A stretch of 64,000 nt of DNA from the NCBI RefSeq assembly GCF_040412425.1, contig NC_089761.1, positions 21,925,644-21,989,643 on the forward strand. Direction: 5' to 3'. Shown here in pieces: positions 36,945 to 50,400 of this stretch. The number at the start of each line of letters is the position of its first letter. Within the stretch, counting starts at the first letter, position 1. The position numbers and the translations under genes are program-made. The stretch is from Macrobrachium rosenbergii (Eukaryota > Arthropoda > Malacostraca > Decapoda > Palaemonidae). The notes beneath the pieces are model-generated. The model did not search any database. It was not told where the DNA came from and was given only the letters and a program-made list of their open reading frames with translations.

Positions 36945-37245
36945 TAGGACTGTAGGGGGTTAGTGCCATCAGTGCACCTCATTTGGTACACCATAGGTAT
37001 TACTTAAGGTTCTTTGCAATGTCCTTTCAGCCCCTAGCTGCATCCCCTTCCATTCCTTTTATTTTACCGCTGTTCACATTATCTCTATTCAGTCATACTT
37101 TCCACTTTCTCCTAAATTGTTTCATAGTGAAACTGGAGGTTTTCCTCCTGTCACACCTTGAAAACCATTTTACTCTGTTTCCCTTTCAGTGCTGAATGGC
37201 CTCATAGGTCCCAGCACCTGGTCTATTGCATCATTAGGTTTTATT
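36945..37245 (+). repeat. Dispersed interspersed repeat, copy 2
   Basis: Aligns with 10843-11150: shared GTGCC.TCAGTGCACCTCAT, TTCTTTGCAATGTCC and GCTGAATGGCCTCATAGGTC. It is an older, more diverged copy. Confidence 0.75.
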
Positions 37246-37584
37246 GCATCATGATTTTGCAGTGTATATGTCCTTTTAATCTTGATGTATTTTTATAAGT
37301 CCACCTTTATGTAGCATATGAATCAGGGGTTCCACACATTGGTTTGTAAGTAGGTGGCCTACATTTACAAATACTGTACACTGTATCATGCTGCCTGTAC
37401 ATAATCAGTACGAGGGTTTCCACCCATAAAATTTGTATGTAGGTTCCACATCAACCTTTCTCCCTCTCTCTCTCTCTCCCTTCCCCTCAGGTTAGGTGAC
37501 TGGCGTAGAAACTGGGTGACATGTCAGTGGTTCATTGTAGTAACTCCAACTAAGTGGATTACTGTACTTATTATTATTTTTTGA

Positions 37585-37805
37585 TGTGCTATCATTTTAG
37601 ATGTAATCTTTAGATAACTCTCTTAATTGAATGTTAAGTGTAAAGTACAGGTTAGTGTACATTAGGAACTCTGTGGAGGTGTAAGATATCCAGAAAATAT
37701 TCAAGTAAAGACTATAATATAGGGTGTCTGTTACTTAACAGACCTCGTTACTTACCAGAAAGCCAAACCTCCCGAGAGTCTGTTAAGTTGAGGAGGTACT
37801 TTTGA
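37585..37805 (+). repeat. Uninterrupted copy of the old dispersed repeat seen at 8835-9490
   Basis: Contains GTGTAAAGTACAGGTTAGTG, ATAATATAGGGTG and TTACTTAACAGACCTCGTTA. In the 8.9-kb copy the same sequence is split at ATAGGGTG by an inverted-repeat element. Confidence 0.65.
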
Positions 37806-40330
37806 AAGTCCTGGATTTGTTGATTATTACCTAACATAATTTCACATGAATGTTTGTAAACAGGGCTAAATGAAATTCTGCATATACAATATTCTTGCAG
37901 TTATTAATGATGTGATGTCATTCATAGCTATTCCCTCAAAGGAAGAAAATTAAGCAGTCATGAAATAATGGCATCCATAAGTCATATAGGCAGTTTAAAC
38001 CAAACTGTATGAGATTACAGATTTAGGAGCCCCCCCCTACAGTGGGGAAATTTTACTCATTTTAGAAAATTTCTGTACTCCTTTCTTCTGTTAAACCGTA
38101 GAGCAGCTAATTGCTCCTTTTAGGGGATTAAGCAGAGGTAAAACAAAAGATCTGTGTATTCAATGACTGGACATACTGTAAACCTATTAATGTATGTGAA
38201 ATCTGTCTTTGGTGGTTCTTACTCAAAAGGTATTACCAGAAATTAAAAATTTCTGGTCAGAATATAAGCTGTTAAAGCAAGACTATTATTGAGTAGTTGC
38301 ATCATTTTTCTGTATAAAAAATGTCCATAACATGGAATATGTGGCTGTCATTTCTTTTGTTACTGGTTACTATATGTATTTGTCATCCAAGAGCAACCTT
38401 CAAGTTAGGTGTGAGTACATTAAATTTCTAACCTCCATTGTGGCCAGTGTCAAAAATCAAGTTACCCAAGATCAGTAATAACTGTAAAATCAGTTGATTG
38501 CCAAGACAATTTCGGAGCTATAAATAAGCCGTTTTAGTTGTCTAAATGTCCATCAAACAAAATCAAATTTCATGATCACATTCACTCACAAAATGCCTCA
38601 ACAGCACCATTATTACACAACCACCTCACACCAGGGACATCCGTCTCCAATTCTAACAGCCAGCACCAAGCTCAGTAAACCAATACAATGAGTCCATGGT
38701 TTAAAACCTTCAAAATAAAATTGTGAACACCTGAAGTCAATTAACCATCGAAAACTACCATAAACATTAAAGGTGAACACCTGAAGTCAATTAACCATCG
38801 AAAACTACCATAAACATTAAAGGTTTCTGTAACTCCTGTAAGAAATGGCAGCTAGCTGCTCCACAGGATCTAATTCATCTAGTTTTTATCAAACTTTATA
38901 TTTTTATTATAATTTTATAAAAGTTAACCTTTAGATTAGAAAGATAACCTAAAAATGAGGACAGTTTTGACATCATGTCAAATAAGGGAAAGCTGTTGCT
39001 CAAAAATAAATTTTTTACAATCAGTGAATTGTGGATATTATCTCACACAGCCTCAAAATCCCAGCATGCCTTTTGGTAAGGTATTTAGTGGCATTTTAAC
39101 CTCATTTCCAATATATCAAATGACATTATTACACATTACACTTGTCAACAAGCTTAGTGTTTTTCATTTTTGGGTCAAAGATTTTTATAGATTCCTCCTA
39201 ATTTACAAACACGGTTTTGTTTAATTACACTGTTATGAAATTGCAGGATTTCTCACATAGACTTCTAAAATGCCCATCGTGGTATTTATCCCTTCTTTAT
39301 TTCAAGTACACGAATGAAATGTCAGGCTCAAGATGATAAGGTATTTGAACCCCAAGCTGGTACCCCTATTGAAACTATGGCATGTCTGAGATATAATTAA
39401 AAGTATTGTTATCTGTGAGAACTTTTAACTTTCTAAATGTTCTGTTAGACTTACTCTTACACCTTTTAAGCCAACTTTGAACTTTTCGAATGTTTTGAAA
39501 CATTTCTTTTAAGACATCTGACAGGATATAAATTATATTTAATACCTGGAAATAATCTTGTGAAGCATGTGATATAATCAGTCAATTCCAACATCAGCAA
39601 AATGTCAAATTCTGTCTAAGAAAATAAATTCCCCAATCTTAGTAAATGATGCTCTTCAAGTTAGAGATTCCATTACATGACAAAATTCTCATGAATCTGG
39701 CCAGGCAAAAGTAATTTTGATAAGTATATCTAATCATCAACTTACAAATAAAATGTGACAATTCAGAATAAATTCTCCACCAAATGACAACTTTTCTTAG
39801 AAAATAATCGAAGCATTTGAAGTCATGCATATAGAATTCTTTTACTTCATTAGTGGTGAGCCAGATGAGATGCTAAGCCTTGTGCAGTTCATAAACTTCT
39901 ACCTGTAAATGACTAGTGCTCCTCATCCAGTGTCTGTGCCTTTTTTGTAGCATAGGTGAGCGCAAGACATGCAAGAACACCCCCTTTTTTCTTGCTTTGT
40001 GAAGCAATCAAATGAAATTATGTCTCCTTTAAGGGGAACATCACTTCCTAATTTTGTGAAAGCCCTCGAAGTCTAGCAGGGTTGTCCCTTGCCTTTTAGA
40101 GGAACTTCTTGTTTTGCTAGGTGATAAGGGCATGTCTGACTATTCTACCCGACGAACTTTGTCCACAAACCACTGGATACCTTTTCCCTGGGACCTGTGG
40201 TGGCTGCTCAGCAGGTTGTGAAGGCACCCAACTCCTTTCATAGACTGAATTTCTTTCCTTAGCACTTTAGCTCAAGTATAAACATGGGTGTGTGATTGCA
40301 CAGTTACATGATGCAGCATTTAAGCTTTAG
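37806..40330. other. Intergenic spacer upstream of the TRRAP 3' end
   Basis: No gene recognised. It contains a perfect 50-bp tandem duplication (38723-38822) and otherwise unremarkable AT-rich DNA. Confidence 0.4.
38723..38822 (+). repeat. Perfect two-copy 50-bp tandem repeat
   Basis: The unit starting GTGAACACCTGAAGTCAATT occurs at 38723 and 38773 with no mismatch, so the duplication is recent. Confidence 0.9.
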
Positions 40331-40710
40331 TGTGAGTTGGGACTGACACTAGATAATAAAATAATTTTTTGGCACCCTATACTCGAGATGCGTCTCCCAC
40401 TGCCCCTCCCCTTAATGAGGGGAATGGTAGAGCTATACTTCATATTGGGATTTCATAATTCTCCCATTCTTTCCTTACTGAAGTGTGGTTCTTTATATCC
40501 TAACTCAGGGCCACGTCCCTACTGCTGTGTTATCCTTTTGCCAGACTGCAGGAATTTACAGGAGTCACTGGATCTCTTGCTCGCAGTTGCAATCAGGATC
40601 ATGGCATTTCAAAGTGGGATTCAACTCCAGTCAGTTGTTATAGATGTGTTTCCACCAGAGGTGGGAGATTTCTGTATGAAAGGGAGTGGTTTGTATTTCT
40701 GTAAGAACAA

Positions 40711-40993
40711 TGATAAAATTGAAATTATTTGCATTTTTCCCAGTATACAAACCAGAGCATATGATCTCACTTTCCACCTTAACTGCCCTGCTTTGTCCCT
40801 AAGGCCAAAGGAAAAAAATGTTTAGTGACAGCAGGTGAGTAAGGGGTATTCCCCTACTAACCCCTCATAACCAGCAGTTAATCTTGTTATGGACCAGGTT
40901 TGACTCACTCCCAGCTCATCTTGAAGGATACTCCTATATAAAAGGCTCTGGTTTTTATACTTAAGAAAAATACAAATTACTTTAAAAATTTTA
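40711..40993. mobile_element. MITE-like element with ~48-bp terminal inverted repeats
   Basis: The left end has ATTATTTGCATTTTTCCCAG then ACAAACCAGAGC. The right end, reversed, has AATTTGTATTTTTCTTAAG then AAAAACCAGAGC. About 280 bp with no transposase. The open frame across it on the plus strand is not considered a gene. Confidence 0.65.
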
Positions 40994-40995
40994 TT
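40990..40995 (-). promoter_or_regulatory. Possible TRRAP poly(A) signal
   Basis: AATAAA on the minus strand about 413 bases after the TRRAP stop codon. It lies at the edge of a MITE-like element, so support is weak. Confidence 0.25.
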
Positions 40996-41407
40996 AGCTG
41001 TAATATGAATTTTCCCTTGATTAGATATTACATGAAGTAGAAATATCATGCTTATATACATTGCTTTTTTTTTATATTTGCTTTTGCAGTTTATATGTAT
41101 ATTTTCATATTGTTGAAATACACATATTTTCATTTTGTTGAAATATGCAAGCCACTACGTTTGCAACAATGATAACTTTGGTTGTATTTTTAATTAAGGT
41201 TTGAATAACTCTAGAAATCCTTTCTTAGGTTTAATATAAAACACCTAGTACAAAAAGTTGACCACAAATATTGTGTGGAATTTACAGTAATTTTATATAC
41301 AAATAAATATCCATTTGCTATTTTCATTTTGTTACATATTGCTCAGGTAAAACTAGTTTTGTAAATTTACACATATACAAATATACAAGAGGAAAAATGT
41401 ACAAACA

Positions 41408-41485
41408 CTACAACCAAGGATGCCAAGCTGGGTCCATACGACATAAATTGTCTACACAATTTACTGCTCGTACTAGCTGAGTAAC
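41408..41485 (-). CDS. TRRAP: TRRAP terminal exon (FATC tail)
   Basis: Encodes VTQLVRAVNCVDNLCRMDPA and WHPWL, then TAG at 41408-41410. The tryptophan-rich end is the FATC hallmark. Confidence 0.95.
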   Translation of the reverse strand, partial: VTQLVRAVNCVDNLCRMDPAWHPWL

Positions 41486-44400
41486 CTGGAAAAGATAAAA
41501 AGCATAAATATACTAGTTGAAAAATTACTGGAGCTTTTGTTACATTAGGAAGCAATAACCTAGATTTCTTTGGTAATTCTCTGTTAAATAATTATTGATG
41601 GTAATAGCTTTTGTTTTGGTTATCACTGTCACTATAGTGGTTGCTCAGCAGCTAGCACTTGAAGGCATGTATCTTCCAAACCTGTGGCTCTATTAGTGTT
41701 TAACCCTAATATGTTCTTACTATTTCTTAGCCAGAAAGACCATACCACAATGCCAACCCACTTGATTTTTGCACAAAGTTTCACTCGCCTTCAGTATGAT
41801 AACTTGAAACAGAAAAAACATCTATTATGCTTGTACTTTTATATGCAGTGGAGAGAGAAGGTAATAAATTCAAGAGGTGTGATTATAAAATGCTGAGATT
41901 CATGGTTAGTGTCTTTGGAAGACTTTTTTTTTTTTTTTTTTCACATAGCTTCCTGGACTTTTAAATTATAAAATACAGAGGCCATTAGGACTGTAAGGAA
42001 GGATAAGAAGAAAAGCATGCCATCCACATGGGAAAGGCCTCAAGGTCAAGCCACCTGGATCAGGAAGAGGACCTGGCAGACAAGGAAAGCCATGAAGATG
42101 GCAAGGAAGGACTCTGGAAAAAGGCATGCCAGCTACATGGGTGAAGAGAGTTTCAAGGTCAAGGCACACTACCTGAACTAAGAAGAGGGCCTCAAGGGCA
42201 AGGCAGGCAACTAGATGGAAAGAAGGCCTCAGGGTCAATGCAGGCCACATCCTAGAACTTAGCCCAAGGATATCAGAGATCCAAAGGGAGGAAAATAAAG
42301 AAATGTGGACAGGATTCTATGTGAGAACAATATTAAGGAGAGCGAGGCTTGTACTTTTGGGCCAAGCCAAGGGATGAACTTACCTTACTATCAGCACCAT
42401 CACTGGAGGCAAGTGACTGAATACGAGTTGTGATAGCAGTTACTGCTTTGTTGACTCTTGATATCAATGCTTCACCTTCCATAGTACCTGAACCTTGTGT
42501 GGCTTCAGCCGTTCCTGCCTCCTGTCTCTGCTGCCGGAAAATGTTAGAGAACTACTTTCAATGCAGTATCCGTTCAAAGTTATACCAGTAAACTTCACTT
42601 TTAGTATATCAAGCAGGACAACTAAAAAAAATTTTTTAAATCTTTGATTCATATAATTTTCTAACAATCATACAAAAATATTTTTCATGCCTCCCTAATT
42701 CATATAATTTTCTAACAATCATACAACTATATTTTTCATGCCTCCCTAATTCATATAATTTTCTAACAATCATACAAGAATATTTTCATGCCTCCCTAAC
42801 CATTGATACAAGACTAGTTTAAAAAAAATCATTAGTTACATGATTATTTTATGCAAAAAAAAAAAAAAAAAAAAAAAATCAACAGATCACTTTTGAAAAA
42901 CATCTTGGCAGAAAAAGAATTGCTAAAATAACAAAGTGACGATAACACTAGGAATATTTTTCTGATGAAGCTTCCACTTTTTTACCACATCTTTCTGGTT
43001 TTGAGCAGAAAACAACTTACCTTATGCCATGTAATTATTTCATCTCTCATGATGGCCCGAAGAAGTGCACTAACTTTGAAAGATGGTGTTGCAAGACATC
43101 GAGCAGTTGCTACCATGGATGCAGTAATTGGTCCCGACACTCCAATACTAGTAACCAACTCAGCAAGATTTGGTGTCAACCTGAATGGCACAGGGCGATT
43201 GCCATCCAATTCACCTGAAAGTTAGTTTTGTGTGGTGATGTGCAAAGTTAAAATCAAGAAAAATGACAGAGCATTTAGAATTTATACACAAGTACTTTTG
43301 AAGGCAACAGTACAAGCTTAGAATGCCCAAACAGAGCTATCTGATTAAAAAAAAAAACCTTCTAGAATAATTTTATCAGGTTAAGTCTATATTTACCCCC
43401 AAAATTTTTCTAATTATACTGGATAAATTTTCTGAAAGGAATGTTTCCCCTTGTGTTGTAAAACTCAGCTAGTTGGGGAAATTTATAATTCACTTCACTT
43501 ACAACAAATTTGAAAAACACTGGGAAAAACTGTTTATACATCATGAAATAAAACTCTGCTGGGAAATTCAGTGGTGACAACTAAAATGCCAGATAATAAG
43601 AATCTTACAAACATTTGACTCTTCACAAGAGCCTACTACAAATGCTATTCTGACATTCAAATTGATACTGAAACCTGAATCTCAAAAAACACTAACCTTT
43701 AGCATCGTCGATATTGAATTTGAAATAAGCAACATTGATTAGACCAGAGTCTTGATGGATATACATCATATCTGGGTAAAGTTTTGTCAAATGCAGCAGG
43801 TATTCCATAAGACCAATCAAGGCTAGTTGTACTGTTAACTGGAAAAGAAAGAAATACAAAATAAACAAGGTTTAAATCAAAATTGCATCCTCATTAAGTT
43901 ACAGCCCTAAAGATTATTAGAAAATGACCTACAGTATATAAAATTATGTTTAGGGTATTTAAAAGGAAACAACCTGAATACAAGGCTTTAAAAACTTTTC
44001 AAGAAATTTCAACAATACTGGTGATATAGGACAAGTAACACAATGCACTTACTATCTTTCTAAACGTCCAGTAATGTGTTGGATTAGGGAATGTAGTTAG
44101 TGCCCAATCTCTTAGCATTGTGCGTGGCACCATTGCACTTTGAACTTCTTTTACAATATCACGTAGCACCTGATGGGAGGCCTGGGACCCACGTGCCTAA
44201 AGACAAGAATAAAGGGATAAATTTAGGGATTTGGTAAGAAAAAATTGCTTCGGCTCAAAAAATATCTTAAAGAAAAAGTTGCTAATCTCACCATTACAAT
44301 AAGTTTCACTAGTAAAAGTTGGCAATCAACAGACAAATAAAACTGGAGAGCAAAGCCTACTTAACAAGTGTTTTATGACAAAATTACAGTGTAATAAGTC

Positions 44401-47400
44401 AAGATAGATGAATCATTATTGCAGTTAATGAAAGTTTTATGCAAAACCTATATTACCAACTTAAAACCTTTTCATAAAAGTGATTTTAACCTACACATAC
44501 CTGAACAGCAGCAAGTCTCTCGTAATATCTTGTAACTGGTGTATCTGGCTCCAACTGTTTTTTAGCACAACGCAGCTTGTATATATCCAACAATGACAGA
44601 GATGAAACATTGTCTTCAACTAGCCTCATTTGTGGTGAAACAGCCACTACCCTACTGATACTCAGGTTAACTAGTCGCCGACTTGTTTCCTGTTAATTAA
44701 ACAGTACATGACCCAAAATTAAAACACTGTATTTTACTTACTCCTTTTCACTCAACAAAATTTCTTAGAAATACACAGCATAAGAAAATGTAAAAAAGTA
44801 AATTTCCAAAATGTCATAAAATCAATGCATATAATACTATACATACTGTTATAACATATGATTAACTGATGTATATATAATATAATTTCAAAGGTAATTG
44901 CAGCCAAGAGCTGTCAAATAAATGACAAACTGATTTTTAGAATCTAGTTGTGCAACAGTCCCTACCTAACAACAGATACTCAGGACCGTTGTGTAGTCAG
45001 CAGCTAAAGACGTTATTTAAGTGCAGTCATTAGTTGGTGACTAATTTATAATTCAGAAAAAGTGACACTCGTGGAGTTACGGTAAAATATGTACTAATGG
45101 TTCCTACACTAGTACATACAGGTACAAAGTATCACTGGAAATGGTACTTTCAATGCTATCACTAACTGCATATTTTCTGAGTTCTCATAAAGGCCTTAAC
45201 CTATAACCTGGCCAAAGTTCAGGTTTGCATGTTTTGGGAAAGTTCTGGCAACTTCCCCCTTTATTATTTTTATATATAAGTCTGTACCCTTAGGTTTATT
45301 TGTACAAATTTAGTAGTTAATGTATTCTTTTGAGAGCCTTAATTTTATTAATTTTCTCTTATCCTCAAACTTTTTATCATAATTCTGTTTGATGCTGGCT
45401 CTTTTTCCTTTGTACTTTCCCTTTTTAATGCATATAGTTTTTATTATATTGAAACAACAGTATAATTTTTTAGGGCTATAACACAGTGTACCAGACATGT
45501 ATAAAGATCTATACCTTTTGTTTGGCAAAGAAGTGATTCATCATCCTCAGTAACTGTAATACACGCTCTTCCCTTCTTGCATCGCTCAGAGAATAATCAT
45601 TCACCACCAAGTATGGATAAACTCTTCCATTGTGGCCTCTTATATGAAGACGTCTTGCAGCAGTTCCATGCTTCTGGACAATATCCACCCTTGGCATAAA
45701 TCGAGCAATGCGGATGTAATAATGGGAATGCTGTAAAAGGAAAAAAGATTTTTTTTTTGTGAAGGCAATAATAGTAATGATTTTTTTTCAATAATAGTAA
45801 TAAAATGAATTTTTTCTTCAAACGGTCTTTTCTCAACTCGTAATGACTACATGAAAAAATTAGTAAAGAAGGAATAATATAATAATTAACAGGTAAGAAT
45901 GATATGCGAGGAGACAAGAGAGTAAAATGATAAAAGCAATTTATTAAACGTGGGATACAAACCCAAGATGCTGAAACTCAAAAACCAGCACAAATAAATC
46001 ACACCTGAACTTATGACATTGACAAACATGTATTTGATGATTTGGTAGCAGCTTCATTAACTTTTCAGTTTTGTAATACAATACAGAGACCCTAGCCTTT
46101 TGTATCCCTTGTTCAATATATCTGTCGTTATTATTTTACTCCATTTTTTGGCTCCACACACAATTCTGCTTTGTTAAACCATTATTTTTTACATTTCCTT
46201 CACTCCATAATTTTAAATGTATAGGAAATTAATAAAAACCTAATTTAAACCCCATGAAGCATCAGATCTTATCAGCACAAGTCCACTGGGAGCTCAACCT
46301 TGAAGTTCAGGGAACTCACCTCACAAGTCACTTTCATCAACTGCAATCTAAAAATATGCTCTTATTACATTTATAAACTTAGTTTTACTGGTCAAACCTA
46401 ATAACTTACTTTTGGAAGAAGGAACTCCCCAGGCAGTTCTACCTCTGCTGTTTGAAGGCTGAAGTTGCTTAAATATCTACATTTTTCTTCAATCAGGAAC
46501 CACCTGTTGGAGACATTTTAATCAAACCCATGGAAAGACTATGGGGCATGAATTCACAAAGAATCTTAATAAGTGAACTAAAATTATCAACACTTACATC
46601 GACAATTTTGCATTGGAATTTCAACATTATACATGTATAATGTTTTTTTTTTTTTTTTTTCAGAATTTTAGTAAATAGGCTGTATGACATCCTGTTCTGT
46701 AAAATTACAAGAAATTAATTTTTATCTCCTAACATAAGATGATGAACTTAAGTGTCACATTCATTTGAACAAGTTGGTCAAGCACAGATGTAAGAGACAA
46801 CCATTTTAAGCAGATGTATGTAAGAGACAACCATTTTAAGCAGATGTAAGACACAACCATTTTAAGTAAAACTACCTAAAAGGAATAATCAGACAGGTTA
46901 CAGTAAGGAAATCTAAGTATAATCAAATTTCGTTTTATGATTAATACATGAACTGTGAGGTTTTAGACATTTTAGTTCCTCTGATGTACTTTTCTTGTAG
47001 GAACTGCTTACAATCATATTCACAGGAAAGTGATTAGTCTTCACCTACCAATTTTTTAAAGTAAATTGTGCTAGCAAATATTTTTAGGATGAACAAGGTC
47101 TGAAAGACTGCTATCATTAATTTGACACTTTTTCTTCATGTGATCTGACTTCAGATATTTCACCTTGGACAATTTTTTCTGATAAATGTGTGTTGCATGG
47201 GTTCCTCATCTTATTCTTATATGTTAATAAAACAACTTTTAGGGGATACAAAATGTGAAAATGTCTACATATACAGTCAACTCCAACCTGTGGTTTAATT
47301 ATAATCATGGCAAGTCTGATACCAAACTTTGGAGACCCTCCTCTTGTGTAGCTACTGTAAATATTGTTATTGACAGCTTTTACCAGTAATCAAACTAATG

Positions 47401-50400
47401 ATTACTTCTAGCATTAAGCAAAATCAGTTTAACTTTTGAACCGACAAACAAAAAATTGTTTAGAATTGTAAGCAAATTCTGCTTTACTTCATTCTATGAT
47501 AAAAAGCTGCAAAATACATCAGCAACCATGTGGCTTGACAATCTCTTTAAATTTCTGCCAGTTGCTCCTTTCTGAAACAGTCTAGCATTTCAACTTAAAA
47601 AAACCTCCCTTTTCTTTTGCTGTGATATATATAACTACCACTACTTGAAGGAATGATATACTTTAGTAGTTACATTTCTCATAAAAATTTAAAACTTACT
47701 TGGGTAAAACTTTAACTCTAGCCTCTAAAATCTTAATCCACTTCTTGAGTTTGTGAATAAGATTGTGGAGTTTCATGGCTCCTAACTGAGAAAAGTCAAA
47801 GTCAGTAGTGAATTGACCCTTCATTTTATGGAATACAGGGTCCTGCACAATTGCTTGTGCTCGACGAGCAAGAGACTCTGAAGCTGCACTAGCATACTGG
47901 CCTCCACCACTGACTGAGCTGTTGATATTTTCTGAAAAGCAATTTTATGAAAATTAAATTGTTACTTTTTTTCTTACACCAGCACAAATTTAGCACACTA
48001 TTCCAATAAGGTGTACAGGGCACAATACATGTAGATACAGGTGAATAAACTCACCAATTCCAATGCCAAATGTAGACACCAATTTTTTGACAAAAGATAG
48101 TGTATGAGGAGTTATGTTTGCTTCTGAGACTGCTCCAGAGTTTTCAAATGCCACTGCATAGCACTTTGCCAAGGCTTGTCGTAGCTGCCGCAAAACCACC
48201 TCATCCCAATATTCACGGAAACACACCATCTGCCACAAAAAGGAAGAAATCTACAAATACCTATACAGTACTGAATACACAAATACTTTAATCACACTCC
48301 AAGAAACTTGCTTGTCATGACTGGTGAAAGCATATTCCATTAACTTAAAAAAATATCAAATAACCTGATCAACAATGCCCTCTAAGGATGCTAATACAGT
48401 TGGATGTAATTCCTTTTGCATATGCATGATACGTGAACATCGCCACATTGGTTCAGTTGCTTTGATAGAGCCAACAGCTTCTGTTCCTTGCTGCTGAGCA
48501 CCTTGTGTAGGTTGCTGTGCTCCTGCTTGAGCTTGCTGCTGCTGCTGAGATTGTTGTGCCTGATTCTGCTGTGGGGTCTTTTGACCAGCAGCCGCTGCAG
48601 CAGGATCCACTGAAACAAAAGATAAGCATATGAATTTCCAAGTACTCTACCAGTTTAAAAGATATAATTTCTTAATGACACAAACTTAGGTACATGTTTA
48701 TGTAAATTTAATACCAAAAATAATACGAAATAAAATATTCTTGCATAATGTTTGGTAAGAAAACAGTAATAACAAGGTCTGGGTTTACCACTTTTTATCC
48801 TTCCTCGTTGTTCTATCTTCAGTGTTAAGTACAATGTTCTTATGGGGAAATACACAGCTTGTGGAAACATTCGTCCAACTTGGTTCAATAAATTTATTAT
48901 CACCTGAAAAAAAAAACTCATATAATTTCCTTACTTCCCTGTTTCCTAAGCACAAACTGATGAATAAATCATTAATTAAAACAAGAAAATTCATATAAAC
49001 CAGGAAGCTGACACCTCTGTCATCAAAACACAAGAAAGCTCGCACTTTTCGAACTGGCCCCAGAGAGGCACAATGAGAAAGAAATAAAAGAAAATATGAT
49101 ACTGCCAACATCGCCATTAAAGAAATGCTAATTGAGCCCCACCCCTTTCCATTACTCTGGATTTCCACTACAAAGGACACCAGAAGAACCTATTTACTGT
49201 ATTTTTCCTTGCCCTGAAGTAATCGAGAACAGATTTCTTCTTGATTGCACCAACCATTCCCATAGTGTATGCAGATTGTCAACCTTGCTAGAAACCTGAG
49301 TTGTCAGTTAATGTGTACTTATTTATGAAGATTTTTCTTTCTAAGCCAAAACAATATGGATTCCATAAAATTATGCTATGCTAGCCTAAGCTAGGTCTTG
49401 TACAATAAGAAAAAATGAAACATCGCAAGTACACTTTTGGGGTGTGTGAGTATTTGATTCACTTGATTTTGTACTTCAGATAGTTGTCAAACATATTTTG
49501 TATAACTTACAAGTAGAACATCTGTTAACCCTTAAACGCTGACTGACGCACTACATCGATCATAAAAATTTCTAACCTTCAAATAACTTTTGACTCAGAC
49601 CGAAATGGTTAAAAACTTTAATTGCAACCTAAAATTCTTACATTCTAGTAATATACAATCATTTACCTTCATTTTGCATCAAATTGAAAGTCTCTAGCAC
49701 AATATTTCAATGTATGGTAAATTTAAAAAAAAAACTTTTTCCTTATGTCCGCGCGGTAACAGCCGAAAATTTCAGAAATTCTTTCGTCATTTTGTGGTAA
49801 TTTTTACACAGTTTTATATTAGCCGTTACATAAAGTTTTATATATGAAAATGTGTGCAATTTCATGTAAAATACAACAAAAAACACGCAATGGTTGTAGC
49901 TTTTATCAGTTTGGCAATATTTTCATATAAATCACGATAAGTGCCAAAATTTCAACCTTCGGTCAACTTTGACTTGACTGAAATGGTTGAAAAATGCAAT
50001 TGTAAGCCAAAACTCTTACATTCTAGTAATATTCAATCATTTACCTTCATTTTGCAACAAATTGGAAGTCTCTAGCACAATATTTCGATTTATGGTGAAT
50101 TTTTGAAAAAACTTTTTCCTTACGTCCGTGCGCGGTAACTCAGCCGAACATCTCGGAAATTCTTTCGTCACTTTGTCGTAATGTCTGCACCGTTTTATAT
50201 TAGTCGTTACATAAAGTTTTATATATGAAAATGTAATTTCATGTAGAATACAACAAAAATAACTCATGGTTGTAGCTTTTATCAGTTTTGAAATATTTTC
50301 ATATAAATCACGATGTGCCAAAATTTCAACCTTGTCGACTTTGATTTCGATCGGAAATGGTCGAAAAAATGCAATTTTAAGCTAAAACTCTTACATTCTA

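Noticed and set aside
40337..40825. 162-codon open frame on the plus strand
   Set aside because: It overlaps an inverted-repeat MITE-like element, has no recognisable domain, and reads through low-complexity proline/leucine sequence.
45945..46010. tRNA-like B box (reverse of GGGATACAAACCC)
   Set aside because: Box B is imperfect and no box A lies at the right distance; too weak to call a SINE.
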